The notes under the pieces were generated by a model that searched no databases, was not told where the DNA came from, and saw nothing but the letters and a program-made list of their open reading frames with translations. Made by a program: the position numbers and the translations under genes. A stretch of DNA of 64,000 bases from NCBI RefSeq assembly GCF_018687755.1, contig NZ_CP061305.1, positions 743,099-807,098 on the forward strand. Reading direction: 5' to 3'. The DNA is from Polynucleobacter sp. JS-Mosq-20-D10 (GTDB taxonomy: Bacteria; Pseudomonadota; Gammaproteobacteria; Burkholderiales; Burkholderiaceae). Positions within the stretch are counted from its first letter, which is position 1; the number at the start of each line of letters is the position of its first letter. Of this stretch, positions 32,785-42,856 are shown piece after piece.

Positions 32785-34038
32785 ATGGCACAAATTAAGA
32801 ACTACACTCTCAATTTTGGACCTCAGCATCCTGCAGCGCATGGCGTATTGCGTCTCGTGTTAGAGCTTGATGGAGAGGTGATCCAACGCGCTGATCCGCA
32901 TATTGGTTTATTACATCGCGCTACAGAAAAATTAGCAGAGACACGTACCTGGATTCAGAACGTTCCTTACATGGATCGTTTGGACTATGTATCGATGATG
33001 GCAAACGAGCATGCTTATGTGATGGCAATTGAAAAGTTGCTGCAAGTAGATGTGCCTTTGCGTGCACAGTACATCCGGGTGATGTATGACGAGTTAACGC
33101 GTCTACTAAATCACCTCTTGTGGATTGGTTGTCACGGTTTAGATGTGGGTGCCATGGCCGTGTTCTTGTACGCTTTCCGTGATCGTGAAGATATTTTTGA
33201 CATGTACGAAGCTGTATCAGGTGCACGTATGCATGCTGCTTACTATCGTCCGGGTGGAGTCTATCGTGACCTGCCAACGCAGATGGCGCAGTACTCAAAG
33301 TCTAAGATTCGTAGCACCTCTGCTATTAAGCGTCTGAATGAAAACCGTAGCGGTACATTGCTTGATTTCATTGAGCAATTCTCCAATGGTTTTGATGCCA
33401 ACGTGGATGAGTATTGCAATCTCTTAACGGACAACCGTATTTGGAAGCAACGCTTGGTTGGTATTGGCGTCGTGACTCCGGAGCGCGCTTTGCAGCTTGG
33501 CTTCACTGGCCCTATGTTGCGTGGTTCCGGTATTGAGTGGGATTTGCGTAAAAAGCAACCTTATGAAACTTACGACAAACTCGACTTTGATATTCCTGTT
33601 GGTGTGAATGGCGACTCTTATGATCGCTATTTAGTGCGCATGGAAGAGATGCGTCAATCCAACCGTATCATTAAACAGTGCGTGGTTTGGCTCAAGGCAA
33701 ATGATGGTCCAGTCATGAGCGACAACCATAAGGTGTCTCCGCCAAAGCGTGTGGATATGAAAACTAATATGGAAGAGTTGATTCACCACTTCAAACTCTT
33801 TACAGAGGGTATGCATGTTCCTGATGGCGAGGCTTACTCTGCTGTTGAGCATCCTAAAGGTGAGTTTGGCATTTACTTAATTTCTGATGGCGCGAATAAG
33901 CCATACCGTATGAAGATTCGTGCACCTGGCTTTGTCCATCTATCTGCAATGGATGAGATGTCCCGTGGCCACATGTTGGCTGATGCTGTAACTATTATTG
34001 GAACCCAAGATATTGTGTTCGGGGAGATTGACCGCTAA
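32785..34038 (+). CDS. nuoD: NADH dehydrogenase I subunit D
   Basis: The 417-residue protein has the 49-kDa subunit signature: FGPQHPAAHGVLR at the start, the LHRATEKLAETR segment, and a C-terminal DIVFGEIDR. The conserved His in QHPAAHG and a Tyr in the following core line the quinone site. It is the hydrogenase-like core subunit. Length is typical for beta- and alphaproteobacteria where NuoC and NuoD are separate. Confidence 0.97.
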   Translation: MAQIKNYTLNFGPQHPAAHGVLRLVLELDGEVIQRADPHIGLLHRATEKLAETRTWIQNVPYMDRLDYVSMMANEHAYVMAIEKLLQVDVPLRAQYIRVMYDELTRLLNHLLWIGCHGLDVGAMAVFLYAFRDREDIFDMYEAVSGARMHAAYYRPGGVYRDLPTQMAQYSKSKIRSTSAIKRLNENRSGTLLDFIEQFSNGFDANVDEYCNLLTDNRIWKQRLVGIGVVTPERALQLGFTGPMLRGSGIEWDLRKKQPYETYDKLDFDIPVGVNGDSYDRYLVRMEEMRQSNRIIKQCVVWLKANDGPVMSDNHKVSPPKRVDMKTNMEELIHHFKLFTEGMHVPDGEAYSAVEHPKGEFGIYLISDGANKPYRMKIRAPGFVHLSAMDEMSRGHMLADAVTIIGTQDIVFGEIDR

Positions 34039-34061
34039 TACAGCGTGCCAAGGATGAATTC

Positions 34062-34568
34062 ATGACAACAACCCTTCAACTATCTGACAAAACGCTCGCA
34101 GACATCGCGCGCAATGTTGCGAAATACCCTCCAGAACAAAAACAATCTGCTGTAATGGCCGCTTTGATTGCCGCCCAAACTGAATTAGGTTGGGTTTCAC
34201 CAGAGGTGATTGAAACAGTTGCCCAAATTTTAGAAATGCCAACCATCGCAGTTGATGAAGTGGCTACTTTTTATAATATGTATGACACCAAAAAAATTGG
34301 TAAGTACAAGTTGGTAATCTGCACAAACTTACCTTGCCAGCTAATGCATGGTGAGACTGCTGCAAGCTATTTAAAAGAAACACTTGGCATTGGCTACAAC
34401 GAGACAACGCCTTGCGGCACCTTCACTTTAAAAGAGGGTGAGTGCATGGGCGCTTGCGGTGATTCTCCCGTGCTGTTGGTGAACAACAAGCGCATGTGTA
34501 GCTTTATGAGTAAAGAAAAGATTGATGCGCTATTAAGTGAACTCCGTGCAGAAGGGAAAGCAGCATGA
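34062..34568 (+). CDS. nuoE: NADH dehydrogenase I subunit E
   Basis: The 168-residue protein holds a thioredoxin-like 2Fe-2S domain with ligands in CTNLPC and, further on, CMGAC. It forms the NADH-oxidising tip with NuoF and NuoG. The start of nuoF overlaps its stop by four bases (ATGA). The N-terminal part (residues 1-80) is helical, as in the 24-kDa subunit. Confidence 0.96.
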   Translation: MTTTLQLSDKTLADIARNVAKYPPEQKQSAVMAALIAAQTELGWVSPEVIETVAQILEMPTIAVDEVATFYNMYDTKKIGKYKLVICTNLPCQLMHGETAASYLKETLGIGYNETTPCGTFTLKEGECMGACGDSPVLLVNNKRMCSFMSKEKIDALLSELRAEGKAA

Positions 34569-35863
34569 CTAGCTTGCACGATAGACACATTAAGCCTTTA
34601 ATCCTAGCGGGATTGAATGGTGAGAACTGGCGTTTAAAAGATTACGAAAGCCGAGGCGGCTATCAACAGCTACGTCGCATCATCAATGACAAGATTGCAC
34701 CAGATGCCATCATTGCTGAATTAAAAGCATCATCATTGCGTGGTCGTGGAGGCGCAGGCTTCCCAACTGGATTGAAGTGGAGCTTTATGCCCCGCCAGTT
34801 CCCTGGCCAAAAGTATTTAGTTTGCAATAGCGATGAAGGTGAGCCAGGTACATTTAAAGACCGCGACATCATGCGTTACAACCCGCATGCTTTGATTGAG
34901 GGCATGATCATTGGTGCCTACACTATGGGCATTTCTGCGGGCTATAACTATATCCATGGTGAAATTTGGGAAGTCTATTCTCGCTTCGAAGAGGCTCTTG
35001 AAGAAGCCCGTGCTGCCGGATACCTTGGTGACCAGATTATGGGAAGTGATTTTAACTTCCAATTGCATGCTTCTCCGGGTTGGGGTGCCTATATCTGCGG
35101 TGAAGAAACTGCACTTTTAGAGTCGCTCGAAGGCAAGAAGGGTCAACCACGCTTTAAGCCACCATTTCCTGCCAGCTTTGGTTTGTATGGCAAACCGACC
35201 ACGATTAATAACACTGAAACATTTGCTGCTGTGCCTTTCATTATGGCGATTGGTGGCCCGGCCTATCTAGAGTTGGGTAAGCCAAACAACGGCGGTACGA
35301 AGATTTTCTCTATTTCTGGTGACGTTACTTATCCAGGTAACTATGAGATTCCGTTGGGCACACCATTTGCTGAATTATTAAAGCTTGCTGGTGGCATGCG
35401 TGATGGCATCCCACTCAAGGCTGTGATTCCTGGCGGATCGTCGGCTCCAGTTATTCCGGGTGCAGAGATGATGACGCTCACCATGGATTACGACAGCATT
35501 GCGAAAGCTGGTTCCATGTTGGGATCTGGTGCAGTGATCGTCATGAATGAAACACGCTGTATGGTTCGCGCCTTAGAACGCCTGTCCTACTTCTATCACG
35601 AAGAATCTTGTGGTCAGTGCACCCCATGTCGTGAAGGTACTGGTTGGTTATGGCGCATTGTTCACCGCATTGAGCACGGCGAAGGCCGTCCAGAAGATTT
35701 GGATTTATTAAATGATGTAGCAGCCAATATTCAAGGTCGTACTATTTGCGCCTTGGGTGATGCAGCTGCCATGCCAGTTCGCGGTATGTTGAAGCATTAC
35801 ATGGATGAATTTGTGTATCACGTAGAACATAAGCGCTGCTTAGATTCTGTTAAACCTTTATAA
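34565..35863 (+). CDS. nuoF: NADH dehydrogenase I subunit F (NADH/FMN binding)
   Basis: The 432-residue protein has the NADH-binding GRGGAGFPTG motif (about residues 60-69), the FMN-binding GAYICGEETALLESLEG segment, and the N3 4Fe-4S cluster ligands in ESCGQCTPCREGTGW with a fourth Cys in TICALGDAA. It takes electrons from NADH to FMN. It overlaps nuoE by four bases and precedes nuoG. Confidence 0.97.
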   Translation: MTSLHDRHIKPLILAGLNGENWRLKDYESRGGYQQLRRIINDKIAPDAIIAELKASSLRGRGGAGFPTGLKWSFMPRQFPGQKYLVCNSDEGEPGTFKDRDIMRYNPHALIEGMIIGAYTMGISAGYNYIHGEIWEVYSRFEEALEEARAAGYLGDQIMGSDFNFQLHASPGWGAYICGEETALLESLEGKKGQPRFKPPFPASFGLYGKPTTINNTETFAAVPFIMAIGGPAYLELGKPNNGGTKIFSISGDVTYPGNYEIPLGTPFAELLKLAGGMRDGIPLKAVIPGGSSAPVIPGAEMMTLTMDYDSIAKAGSMLGSGAVIVMNETRCMVRALERLSYFYHEESCGQCTPCREGTGWLWRIVHRIEHGEGRPEDLDLLNDVAANIQGRTICALGDAAAMPVRGMLKHYMDEFVYHVEHKRCLDSVKPL

Positions 35864-35894
35864 GACATTGAGCACGGGACATCTTAAAGTGAGC

Positions 35895-38210
35895 ATGGTT
35901 GAAATCGAATTAGATGGTAAGTTAGTAGAGGTTCCGCAAGGTTCGATGGTGATGCACGCCGCGAATAAGCTTGATACGTATATTCCGCACTTCTGCTATC
36001 ACAAGAAATTATCTATTGCTGCTAACTGCCGTATGTGTTTGGTAGAGGTAGAGAAGGCACCAAAAGCATTGCCAGCTTGCGCAACACCAGTGACGCAAGG
36101 CATGAAGGTATTTACGCATTCCGCTAAAGCAGTTGAAGCGCAGCGCTCAGTGATGGAGTTCCTGCTGATTAACCATCCTTTAGATTGCCCAATTTGCGAT
36201 CAGGGTGGTGAGTGCCAGTTACAAGATTTAGCAGTTGGTTACGGTAAATCGAATTCACGCTACGAAGAAGAGAAGCGTGTGGTATTTCATAAGAATGTAG
36301 GACCACTCATCTCCATGCAAGAGATGACCCGTTGTATTCATTGCACTCGTTGCGTACGTTTTGGTCAAGAAGTTGCCGGCGTGATGGAGTTGGGTATGGT
36401 CAATCGCGGTGAGCATTCTGAAATCACTACCTTTGCCGGTCAAACCATTGATTCAGAATTATCTGGAAACATGATTGATATTTGCCCAGTTGGTGCCTTA
36501 ACAAGCAAGCCATTCCGCTACGCAGCGCGTACTTGGGAATTAGGTCGCAAGCGTTCAGTAAGTCCGCATGACAGCCTGGGTGCTAACACTACCATTCAAA
36601 CAAAAGCTAACAAAGTCATGCGTGTCGTTGCTTTAGAGAATGATGCAATTAACGAATGCTGGATTAGCGATCGTGATCGCTTTGCTTATGAAGGCTTGAA
36701 CAGCGCAGATCGTGTAACAACACCCATGGTGAAGCAGGACGGTCAGTGGCTCGAGACTGATTGGCAATCAGCAATGGATTACGTTGCTCATTCGCTCAAA
36801 ACAATTTCCTCTGAGAGTGGTCCTGAAGCAGTTGCTGCTCTAGCGCATCCAATCTCTAGTACTGAAGAGTTGTACCTCCTTCAGAAGATGATTCGTGGTT
36901 TAGGCTCCAATCAAGTCGAGACTCGCTTACGTCAAACTGACGTAAGGGGTTCTGCCTCTGCCCCATGGCTGGGTATACCGATCAGCAAATTAAGTGAGTT
37001 GGATCGTGTTTTAGTCATCGGTAGCTTCTTGCGTAAGGAGCAGCCTTTGATTGCTGCACGTTTACGTACTGCAGCTAAACGTAGTTTGCGAGTTTCACGT
37101 ATTGATGCGGGTGGCGATGATTGGTTAATTCCTGCTGTTGGTATTGCTGCTGCCCCAAGTGCATGGATCAATGCATTAAGTGAAGTTGCATTAGCAGTAG
37201 CCAAAGCTAAATCTGTTTCTGCTCCATCGGGCACAACTAACTTACCAGTTTCTGCTAGTGCGCAAGAGATTGCGGATGGCCTACTTTCTGGTTCATCTTG
37301 TTCAGTATTGCTAGGCTCTGCCGCAATAGCTCATCCACATGCATCTGATTTACATGTGCTGGCGCAATTCATAGCTGAACAGACTGGTGCAAGCTTAGGT
37401 TTCTTGCCAGTTGGCGGTAATGCTGTTGGTGCTAGCTTGGTTGGAGCTAATGGTGTTGGTGTTGAATCAGTCTTATCTGGTGAGCGTCGTGCTGTGATCT
37501 TGATGAATATCGAGCCAGATGCTGACTTACCAAATCCTGCACAAGCGCGAGCTGCTTTGGCTAAAGCCAATACCGTGATTGCCCTAAGCGCCTATAAGAG
37601 TGCTGATCTTTTAGAGGTGGCTGATGTCATTCTGCCCATCTCCACATTTACAGAAACAGTCTCTACTTTCGTCAATGCAGAAGCTCGTACGCAAACTATT
37701 CAGCCTGCTGTAAAACCTTTGGGTGATTCTCGTCCTGCCTGGAAGGTTCTGCGGGTTCTTGGCGGATTATTGAATTTAGATGGTTTTCTCTACAACATGC
37801 CTGAAGAAATATTGGGAGAAGCACTGGGTGACAATTACTGCACTAAGCTCAACAATCAATCTAAAGCCACTAGCATATCTAACGGGAATGCTGCTCCATC
37901 AGCAGGTTTAGAGCGTTTATCTGATGTGGGTATTTACGCTGGCGATCAAATCGTACGTCGTTCATCCGCCTTGCAGTTAACACGCGATGCAAAGCGTGGC
38001 AACGAGGTTGGCTTGGGTCAAGGTCTCTTTACTGAGTTGGGCTTGAAAGAGGGTGATGTTGTGCGAGTGACTCAAGGCGGTCAATCTGTAGACCTGCGAG
38101 TGACATTGGAAGCGAACTTGGCCCAGGGCGCTGTCAGAATTTCTGCGGGCACTATGGCTAGCGCTCAATTGGGATCAATGTTTGGTCCTGTAACAGTTAG
38201 CAAGGCATAA
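35895..38210 (+). CDS. nuoG: NADH dehydrogenase I subunit G
   Basis: The start is taken at ATG 35895 (MVEIELDG, 771 residues), with GTG 35889 and TTG 35868 also in frame. The N-terminal part binds three clusters: 2Fe-2S (FCYHKKLSIAANCRMC), His-ligated 4Fe-4S (HPLDCPICDQGGEC) and 4Fe-4S (CIHCTRC). The rest is the molybdopterin-oxidoreductase-like domain, which lacks cofactor in complex I. The C-terminal 250 residues are less conserved and Ala/Ser-rich. Confidence 0.95.
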   Translation: MVEIELDGKLVEVPQGSMVMHAANKLDTYIPHFCYHKKLSIAANCRMCLVEVEKAPKALPACATPVTQGMKVFTHSAKAVEAQRSVMEFLLINHPLDCPICDQGGECQLQDLAVGYGKSNSRYEEEKRVVFHKNVGPLISMQEMTRCIHCTRCVRFGQEVAGVMELGMVNRGEHSEITTFAGQTIDSELSGNMIDICPVGALTSKPFRYAARTWELGRKRSVSPHDSLGANTTIQTKANKVMRVVALENDAINECWISDRDRFAYEGLNSADRVTTPMVKQDGQWLETDWQSAMDYVAHSLKTISSESGPEAVAALAHPISSTEELYLLQKMIRGLGSNQVETRLRQTDVRGSASAPWLGIPISKLSELDRVLVIGSFLRKEQPLIAARLRTAAKRSLRVSRIDAGGDDWLIPAVGIAAAPSAWINALSEVALAVAKAKSVSAPSGTTNLPVSASAQEIADGLLSGSSCSVLLGSAAIAHPHASDLHVLAQFIAEQTGASLGFLPVGGNAVGASLVGANGVGVESVLSGERRAVILMNIEPDADLPNPAQARAALAKANTVIALSAYKSADLLEVADVILPISTFTETVSTFVNAEARTQTIQPAVKPLGDSRPAWKVLRVLGGLLNLDGFLYNMPEEILGEALGDNYCTKLNNQSKATSISNGNAAPSAGLERLSDVGIYAGDQIVRRSSALQLTRDAKRGNEVGLGQGLFTELGLKEGDVVRVTQGGQSVDLRVTLEANLAQGAVRISAGTMASAQLGSMFGPVTVSKA

Positions 38211-38218
38211 GGGGCGAG

Positions 38219-39292
38219 ATGGATAATTTTTTGAATCTCGTTACCACTCAAGGCGAAGCTATCTTTGGTTCACTGTGGCCGCTCGTTTGGGCTTTGGTGC
38301 GTATTGTCATTATCGTATTGCCGATGTTTGCTGCCGTTGCTTATATGACTCTTTGGGAGCGCAAGCTGATTGGTTGGATGCATATCCGCCTTGGACCAAA
38401 TCGCGTTGGCCCTTTGGGATTGCTGCAACCGATTGCCGATGCTTTGAAGCTCTTGATGAAAGAGATCATTTCTCCTACGCAAGCAAGTAAGGTTTTGTAT
38501 TTCATTGCACCAGTGATGGTGATCATGCCGGCGTTTGCTGCTTGGGCTGTGATCCCTTTTCAGGCCAAAATGGTTTTGGCTGATGTCAATGCTGGATTGC
38601 TGTATGTGATGGCAATTTCATCCATTGGTGTTTATGGCGTGATCTTAGCGGGTTGGTCATCCAACTCTAAGTATCCATTCCTTGGCGCCATGCGTGCTTC
38701 AGCCCAAATGATTTCTTATGAAATCGCTATGGGCTTTGCTTTGGTTACTGTCTTGTTGACTTCCGGCTCTTTGAACTTAAGTACGATTGTGGCCTCACAA
38801 GAGCAGGGCTATTTCGCCAACATCGGCTTGAACTTCCTTTCTTGGAACTGGTTGCCGCTGCTGCCAATGTTCCTGATCTACTTCATCTCTGGCGTTGCTG
38901 AAACTAACCGTCATCCATTTGATGTGGTTGAAGGTGAGTCTGAGATTGTTGCGGGTCATATGGTTGAGTACTCTGGTATGGCGTTTGCGATGTTCTTCTT
39001 GGCTGAATACGCCAATATGATCTTGATCGCCGCTCTAGCATCCACTATGTTCTTGGGTGGTTGGTTACCAATTGTGGATTTACCAATCCTGCGCGATATC
39101 CCTGGTTTCTTCTGGCTGTTTGCCAAAACCTTCTTCCTCTTGTCTTGCGTCATTTGGCTGCGTGCCACATTGCCACGTTATCGCTATGACCAGATTATGC
39201 GTTTGGGTTGGAAGATCTTTATCCCCATCTCCGTATTCTGGGTAGTTGTCGTTGGTGCATGGGTTGTATCTCCATTGAATATTTGGAAATAA
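38219..39292 (+). CDS. nuoH: NADH dehydrogenase I subunit H
   Basis: The 357-residue membrane protein has about eight membrane segments, the LWERKLIGWMHIRLGPNRVGP loop and the EXETNRHPFDVVEGESE-like motif (here AETNRHPFDVVEGESEIVAGH). NuoH forms the quinone entry channel and links the arms. It lies eight bases after nuoG and ten or so before nuoI. Confidence 0.97.
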   Translation: MDNFLNLVTTQGEAIFGSLWPLVWALVRIVIIVLPMFAAVAYMTLWERKLIGWMHIRLGPNRVGPLGLLQPIADALKLLMKEIISPTQASKVLYFIAPVMVIMPAFAAWAVIPFQAKMVLADVNAGLLYVMAISSIGVYGVILAGWSSNSKYPFLGAMRASAQMISYEIAMGFALVTVLLTSGSLNLSTIVASQEQGYFANIGLNFLSWNWLPLLPMFLIYFISGVAETNRHPFDVVEGESEIVAGHMVEYSGMAFAMFFLAEYANMILIAALASTMFLGGWLPIVDLPILRDIPGFFWLFAKTFFLLSCVIWLRATLPRYRYDQIMRLGWKIFIPISVFWVVVVGAWVVSPLNIWK

Positions 39293-39303
39293 GTTGATCA
39301 ATC

Positions 39304-39795
39304 ATGTTTAAGAAAATTTCCCAATTCCTCGATAGCTTGATGCTGAAAGATATTTTGGTCGGTATGTCGATTACCGGCCGCTATCTTTTCAAGCCAAAAA
39401 TTACGATTCAATACCCTGAAGAGAAGACACCTCAGTCTCCTCGTTTCCGTGGTTTGCATGCTTTACGCCGTTATGAAAATGGTGAAGAGCGTTGTATTGG
39501 TTGCAAACTGTGTGAAGCAGTTTGTCCTGCTTACGCAATCACGATCGAAACTGCTGAGCGCGATGATGGTACGCGTCGCACCAGCCGTTATGACATTGAT
39601 TTGACAAAGTGTATTTTCTGCGGTTTCTGCGAAGAGGCTTGCCCAGTAGACGCAATTGTTGAAACTAACATTTTTGAGTATTTCGGCGAGAAACGCGGTG
39701 ACTTGTATTTCACCAAGGATATGCTCTTAGCAGTGGGCGACAAGTATGAAAAAGATATTGCCGCTAACCGCGCAGCTGATGCGCCCTATCGTTAA
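39304..39795 (+). CDS. nuoI: NADH dehydrogenase I subunit I
   Basis: This 163-residue ferredoxin-like subunit carries two 4Fe-4S clusters (N6a and N6b) in CIGCKLCEAVCPAYAI and CIFCGFCEEACPVDAI. The N-terminal part has an amphipathic segment for membrane association. It passes electrons from NuoG to NuoB. The C-terminal sequence with ANRAADAPYR is typical of betaproteobacteria. Confidence 0.97.
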   Translation: MFKKISQFLDSLMLKDILVGMSITGRYLFKPKITIQYPEEKTPQSPRFRGLHALRRYENGEERCIGCKLCEAVCPAYAITIETAERDDGTRRTSRYDIDLTKCIFCGFCEEACPVDAIVETNIFEYFGEKRGDLYFTKDMLLAVGDKYEKDIAANRAADAPYR

Positions 39796-39816
39796 TCGAG
39801 TCGAGCCCAAGAATAT

Positions 39817-40464
39817 ATGACATTCGATACTTCTACCTTATTTGCAGCATTCTTTTATGCTTTCGCTGGTCTTTTAGTGCTCTCAGCATTGCGCGTGATT
39901 ACTGCACGTAATCCAGTACATGCTGCACTCTTTTTAGTGCTCGCTTTCTTCTGCGCTTCTGGCCTGTGGATGCTGCTAAAAGCCGAGTTCCTCAGCTTAG
40001 CCTTAATTCTGGTTTACGTTGGCGCTGTGATGGTGCTCTTCCTTTTTGTGGTCATGATGTTGGATCTGGATCTTGAGCATTTACGTCGCGATTTCAAAAA
40101 ATTTCTTCCCGTAGCATTCTTGATGGGTGCGGTCATCGTCTTAGAGCTATCTATCGTCTTGATTCGTAGCTTTATCGGTACTAACTCCCCAGTGCAGCCG
40201 ATGCTCGAGGAGATGGCTTCTAGCAATACACAAGCATTAGGTATGTTGATCTTCGTTGATTATGTTTATGCCTTTGAGGTCGCTGGCGTCATTCTGTTGG
40301 TAGCCATTATTGCTGCTGTCGCATTGACCTTACGTAATCGCAAGGATTCGAAAGCCCAAAATATTCATGAGCAGGTGAGCGTGAATTCTGCTGACCGTAT
40401 GCGCATCGTCAAGATGGATTCTGATATGGCTGCAAAGCAAGATGCCCGTGGGGAGAAGAAATGA
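39817..40464 (+). CDS. nuoJ: NADH dehydrogenase I subunit J
   Basis: The 215-residue protein has five membrane segments, with NPVHAALFLVLAFFCASGLWMLL and YVGAVMVLFLFVVMMLDLD as the family signatures. The C-terminal 40 residues form a charged cytoplasmic tail. NuoJ is a proton-channel linker in the membrane arm. Its stop overlaps the nuoK start by four bases. Confidence 0.95.
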   Translation: MTFDTSTLFAAFFYAFAGLLVLSALRVITARNPVHAALFLVLAFFCASGLWMLLKAEFLSLALILVYVGAVMVLFLFVVMMLDLDLEHLRRDFKKFLPVAFLMGAVIVLELSIVLIRSFIGTNSPVQPMLEEMASSNTQALGMLIFVDYVYAFEVAGVILLVAIIAAVALTLRNRKDSKAQNIHEQVSVNSADRMRIVKMDSDMAAKQDARGEKK

Positions 40465-40769
40465 CTATTACCCTGGCTCACTACTTAGTGCTCGGCGCAA
40501 TCTTGTTTGCGACTAGCGTGATTGGTATTTTCTTAAACCGCAAGAATATTATCGTGCTTTTAATGGCAATTGAATTGATGCTCCTATCGGTGAACATGAA
40601 CTTTATAGCCTTCTCTCATTATTTGGGGGATATGGCTGGTCAAGTATTCGTATTCTTTATTTTGACTGTGGCTGCTGCTGAGGCGGCAATCGGTTTGGCA
40701 ATTTTGGTCGTTCTCTTCCGTAAGGTAGACACCATCAATGCTGAAGACCTTGACCACCTAAAAGGCTAG
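40461..40769 (+). CDS. nuoK: NADH dehydrogenase I subunit K
   Basis: The 102-residue protein has three membrane segments with the conserved Glu in MAIELMLLSVNMNF and the second Glu in AAAEAAIGLAILV. Length and both Glu residues match NuoK, a proton-translocating linker. It is coupled to nuoJ by a four-base overlap and is two bases before nuoL. Confidence 0.96.
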   Translation: MTITLAHYLVLGAILFATSVIGIFLNRKNIIVLLMAIELMLLSVNMNFIAFSHYLGDMAGQVFVFFILTVAAAEAAIGLAILVVLFRKVDTINAEDLDHLKG

Positions 40770-40771
40770 TC

Positions 40772-42832
40772 ATGCAATTGACCTTAACTCTTCCTGTTCT
40801 TTGTGCAATTCCGCTGGCGCCATTATTTGGCTCAGCTATTGCTGGGTTATTTGGCACTAAATTAGGTGGCAACCGCATCAGTAATGGCGCTTGTCAGTTC
40901 GTCACTATTCTTGGCGTGATGGTTGCTTTCGTTCTGTCTTGTTTTGTACTCGTACAGGTGATGGATGGTTTCTATTTCAATGGCACTGTATATCGCTGGA
41001 TGCAGTTGGGCGAACTCAATCTGGATATTGGCTTTTTAATTGATCCGCTGACAGCCACCATGATGTGCGTAGTGACCTTTGTTTCTTTAATGGTTCATAT
41101 CTACACCATTGGTTATATGAAAGGCGAGGAGGGCTATAACCGCTTCTTCTCGTATATATCACTCTTTACCTTTGCTATGTTGATGTTGGTAATGAGTAAC
41201 AACCTCTTACAACTCTTCTTTGGTTGGGAGGCGGTGGGTGTCGTTTCTTATTTATTGATTGGCTTCTACTATGAGCGGCAATCGGCCGTATTTGCCAATA
41301 TGAAGGCTTTCTTGGTCAACCGCATAGGTGACTTCGGCTTCATTCTTGGCATCGGGTTATTGCTAGCCAGCACTGGATCCATGAACTACGACGTGATCTT
41401 TGCTCAGAACACTACTTTGGCTGCACAAACATTGCCTGGTACAAGCTGGAACCTAGTAACCGTAGCTTGTATTTGCCTCTTCATTGGTGCAATGGGTAAA
41501 TCAGCTCAATTCCCATTGCACGTTTGGTTACCAGACTCCATGGAAGGCCCAACCCCAATTTCTGCTCTGATTCATGCTGCAACCATGGTGACTGCAGGTA
41601 TCTTTATGGTGTCACGTATGTCACCTCTATTTGAGTTATCTGATGCGGCATTGAGCTTCATCTTGGTGATTGGTTCGATCACTGCGCTCTTTATGGGATT
41701 CTTGGGTATCGTCCAGACCGATATCAAGCGGGTAGTAGCTTACTCAACGCTGTCTCAGTTGGGTTACATGACTGTTGCATTGGGCGTATCTGCTTATCCA
41801 ATCGCCATCTTCCATCTGATGACGCATGCATTCTTCAAGGCGCTCTTATTCCTTGCAGCGGGTAGTGTGATCTTGGGCATGCATCATGAACAAGATATGC
41901 GGAAGATGGGTGGTCTTTGGAAGTACATGCCAATCACTTGCCTGATGATGTTGTTAGGTAACCTAGCATTGATCGGTACGCCATTTTTCTCGGGTTTTTA
42001 TTCAAAAGACTCCATTATTGAAGCGGTAGCAGCTAGCCATATTCCTGGCTCTAGTTTTGCTTACTTCGCAGTGATGGCCAGCGTCTTTGTCACCGCTCTA
42101 TATTCATTCCGTTTGTACTTCTATGTATTCCACGGTAAAGCCCGTTGGGGTCATGAAGATAATCACTCGCACGATCACCATCATGATCGTGCAGAGCAGG
42201 GTGATGATCATGCGCACCATGGTTTAGCCCCCGGTCAAAAGCCACATGAGTCACCTTTTGTTGTGACTTTGCCGCTGATCTTGCTGGCGATTCCATCAGT
42301 CATTATTGGTTACTATACGATTACGCCTTTATTGTTTGGCACTTTCTTTGGCGATTCTATCTTTGTGGATATCGGCAAGCATCCTGCCATGAAAGAACTT
42401 GCCGAAGAGTTCCATGGCCCGATTGCAATGGCAATGCATTCTTTGACATCACCGGTCTTACTGTTGGTCGTTCTCGGCGTATTGACCGCGGCAATTGGCT
42501 ACCTTTGGGCTCCGAAGTTGCCTGGTGTTGTAGCTCAAGCATTTGCACCGATCAAGAAGTTGATGGATAACAAATACTATCTCGACGATTTAAACCAAGC
42601 GGTATTCGCTAGAGGTTTGTTATGGATCGGCGGCGTTTTGTGGCATCGCGGTGATCAGCAGGCCATTGACGGTTTCTTGGTTAATGGTAGTGCGCATGCG
42701 GTAGGGCGCTTTTCCACGGTTATTCGCCATTTGCAATCCGGTTATCTCTATCACTATGCCTTCGCTATGATTGCGGGCTTGGCGATATTGTTGGCTTGGG
42801 TTTTATACGCTTACCTGCCTTTTGTTCGCTAG
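40772..42832 (+). CDS. nuoL: NADH dehydrogenase I subunit L
   Basis: The 686-residue antiporter-like subunit has about 14-16 membrane segments, the WEAVGVVSYLLIGFY and HVWLPDSMEGPTPISALIHAATMV motifs, and the conserved Lys in AYSTLSQLGYM context. It also has a histidine- and aspartate-rich loop near residues 461-483, absent from E. coli NuoL at this position as far as I recall. It is a proton pump of complex I. Confidence 0.97.
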   Translation: MQLTLTLPVLCAIPLAPLFGSAIAGLFGTKLGGNRISNGACQFVTILGVMVAFVLSCFVLVQVMDGFYFNGTVYRWMQLGELNLDIGFLIDPLTATMMCVVTFVSLMVHIYTIGYMKGEEGYNRFFSYISLFTFAMLMLVMSNNLLQLFFGWEAVGVVSYLLIGFYYERQSAVFANMKAFLVNRIGDFGFILGIGLLLASTGSMNYDVIFAQNTTLAAQTLPGTSWNLVTVACICLFIGAMGKSAQFPLHVWLPDSMEGPTPISALIHAATMVTAGIFMVSRMSPLFELSDAALSFILVIGSITALFMGFLGIVQTDIKRVVAYSTLSQLGYMTVALGVSAYPIAIFHLMTHAFFKALLFLAAGSVILGMHHEQDMRKMGGLWKYMPITCLMMLLGNLALIGTPFFSGFYSKDSIIEAVAASHIPGSSFAYFAVMASVFVTALYSFRLYFYVFHGKARWGHEDNHSHDHHHDRAEQGDDHAHHGLAPGQKPHESPFVVTLPLILLAIPSVIIGYYTITPLLFGTFFGDSIFVDIGKHPAMKELAEEFHGPIAMAMHSLTSPVLLLVVLGVLTAAIGYLWAPKLPGVVAQAFAPIKKLMDNKYYLDDLNQAVFARGLLWIGGVLWHRGDQQAIDGFLVNGSAHAVGRFSTVIRHLQSGYLYHYAFAMIAGLAILLAWVLYAYLPFVR

Positions 42833-42856
42833 GCCTTTGTTACTTAAGTAGCCATC

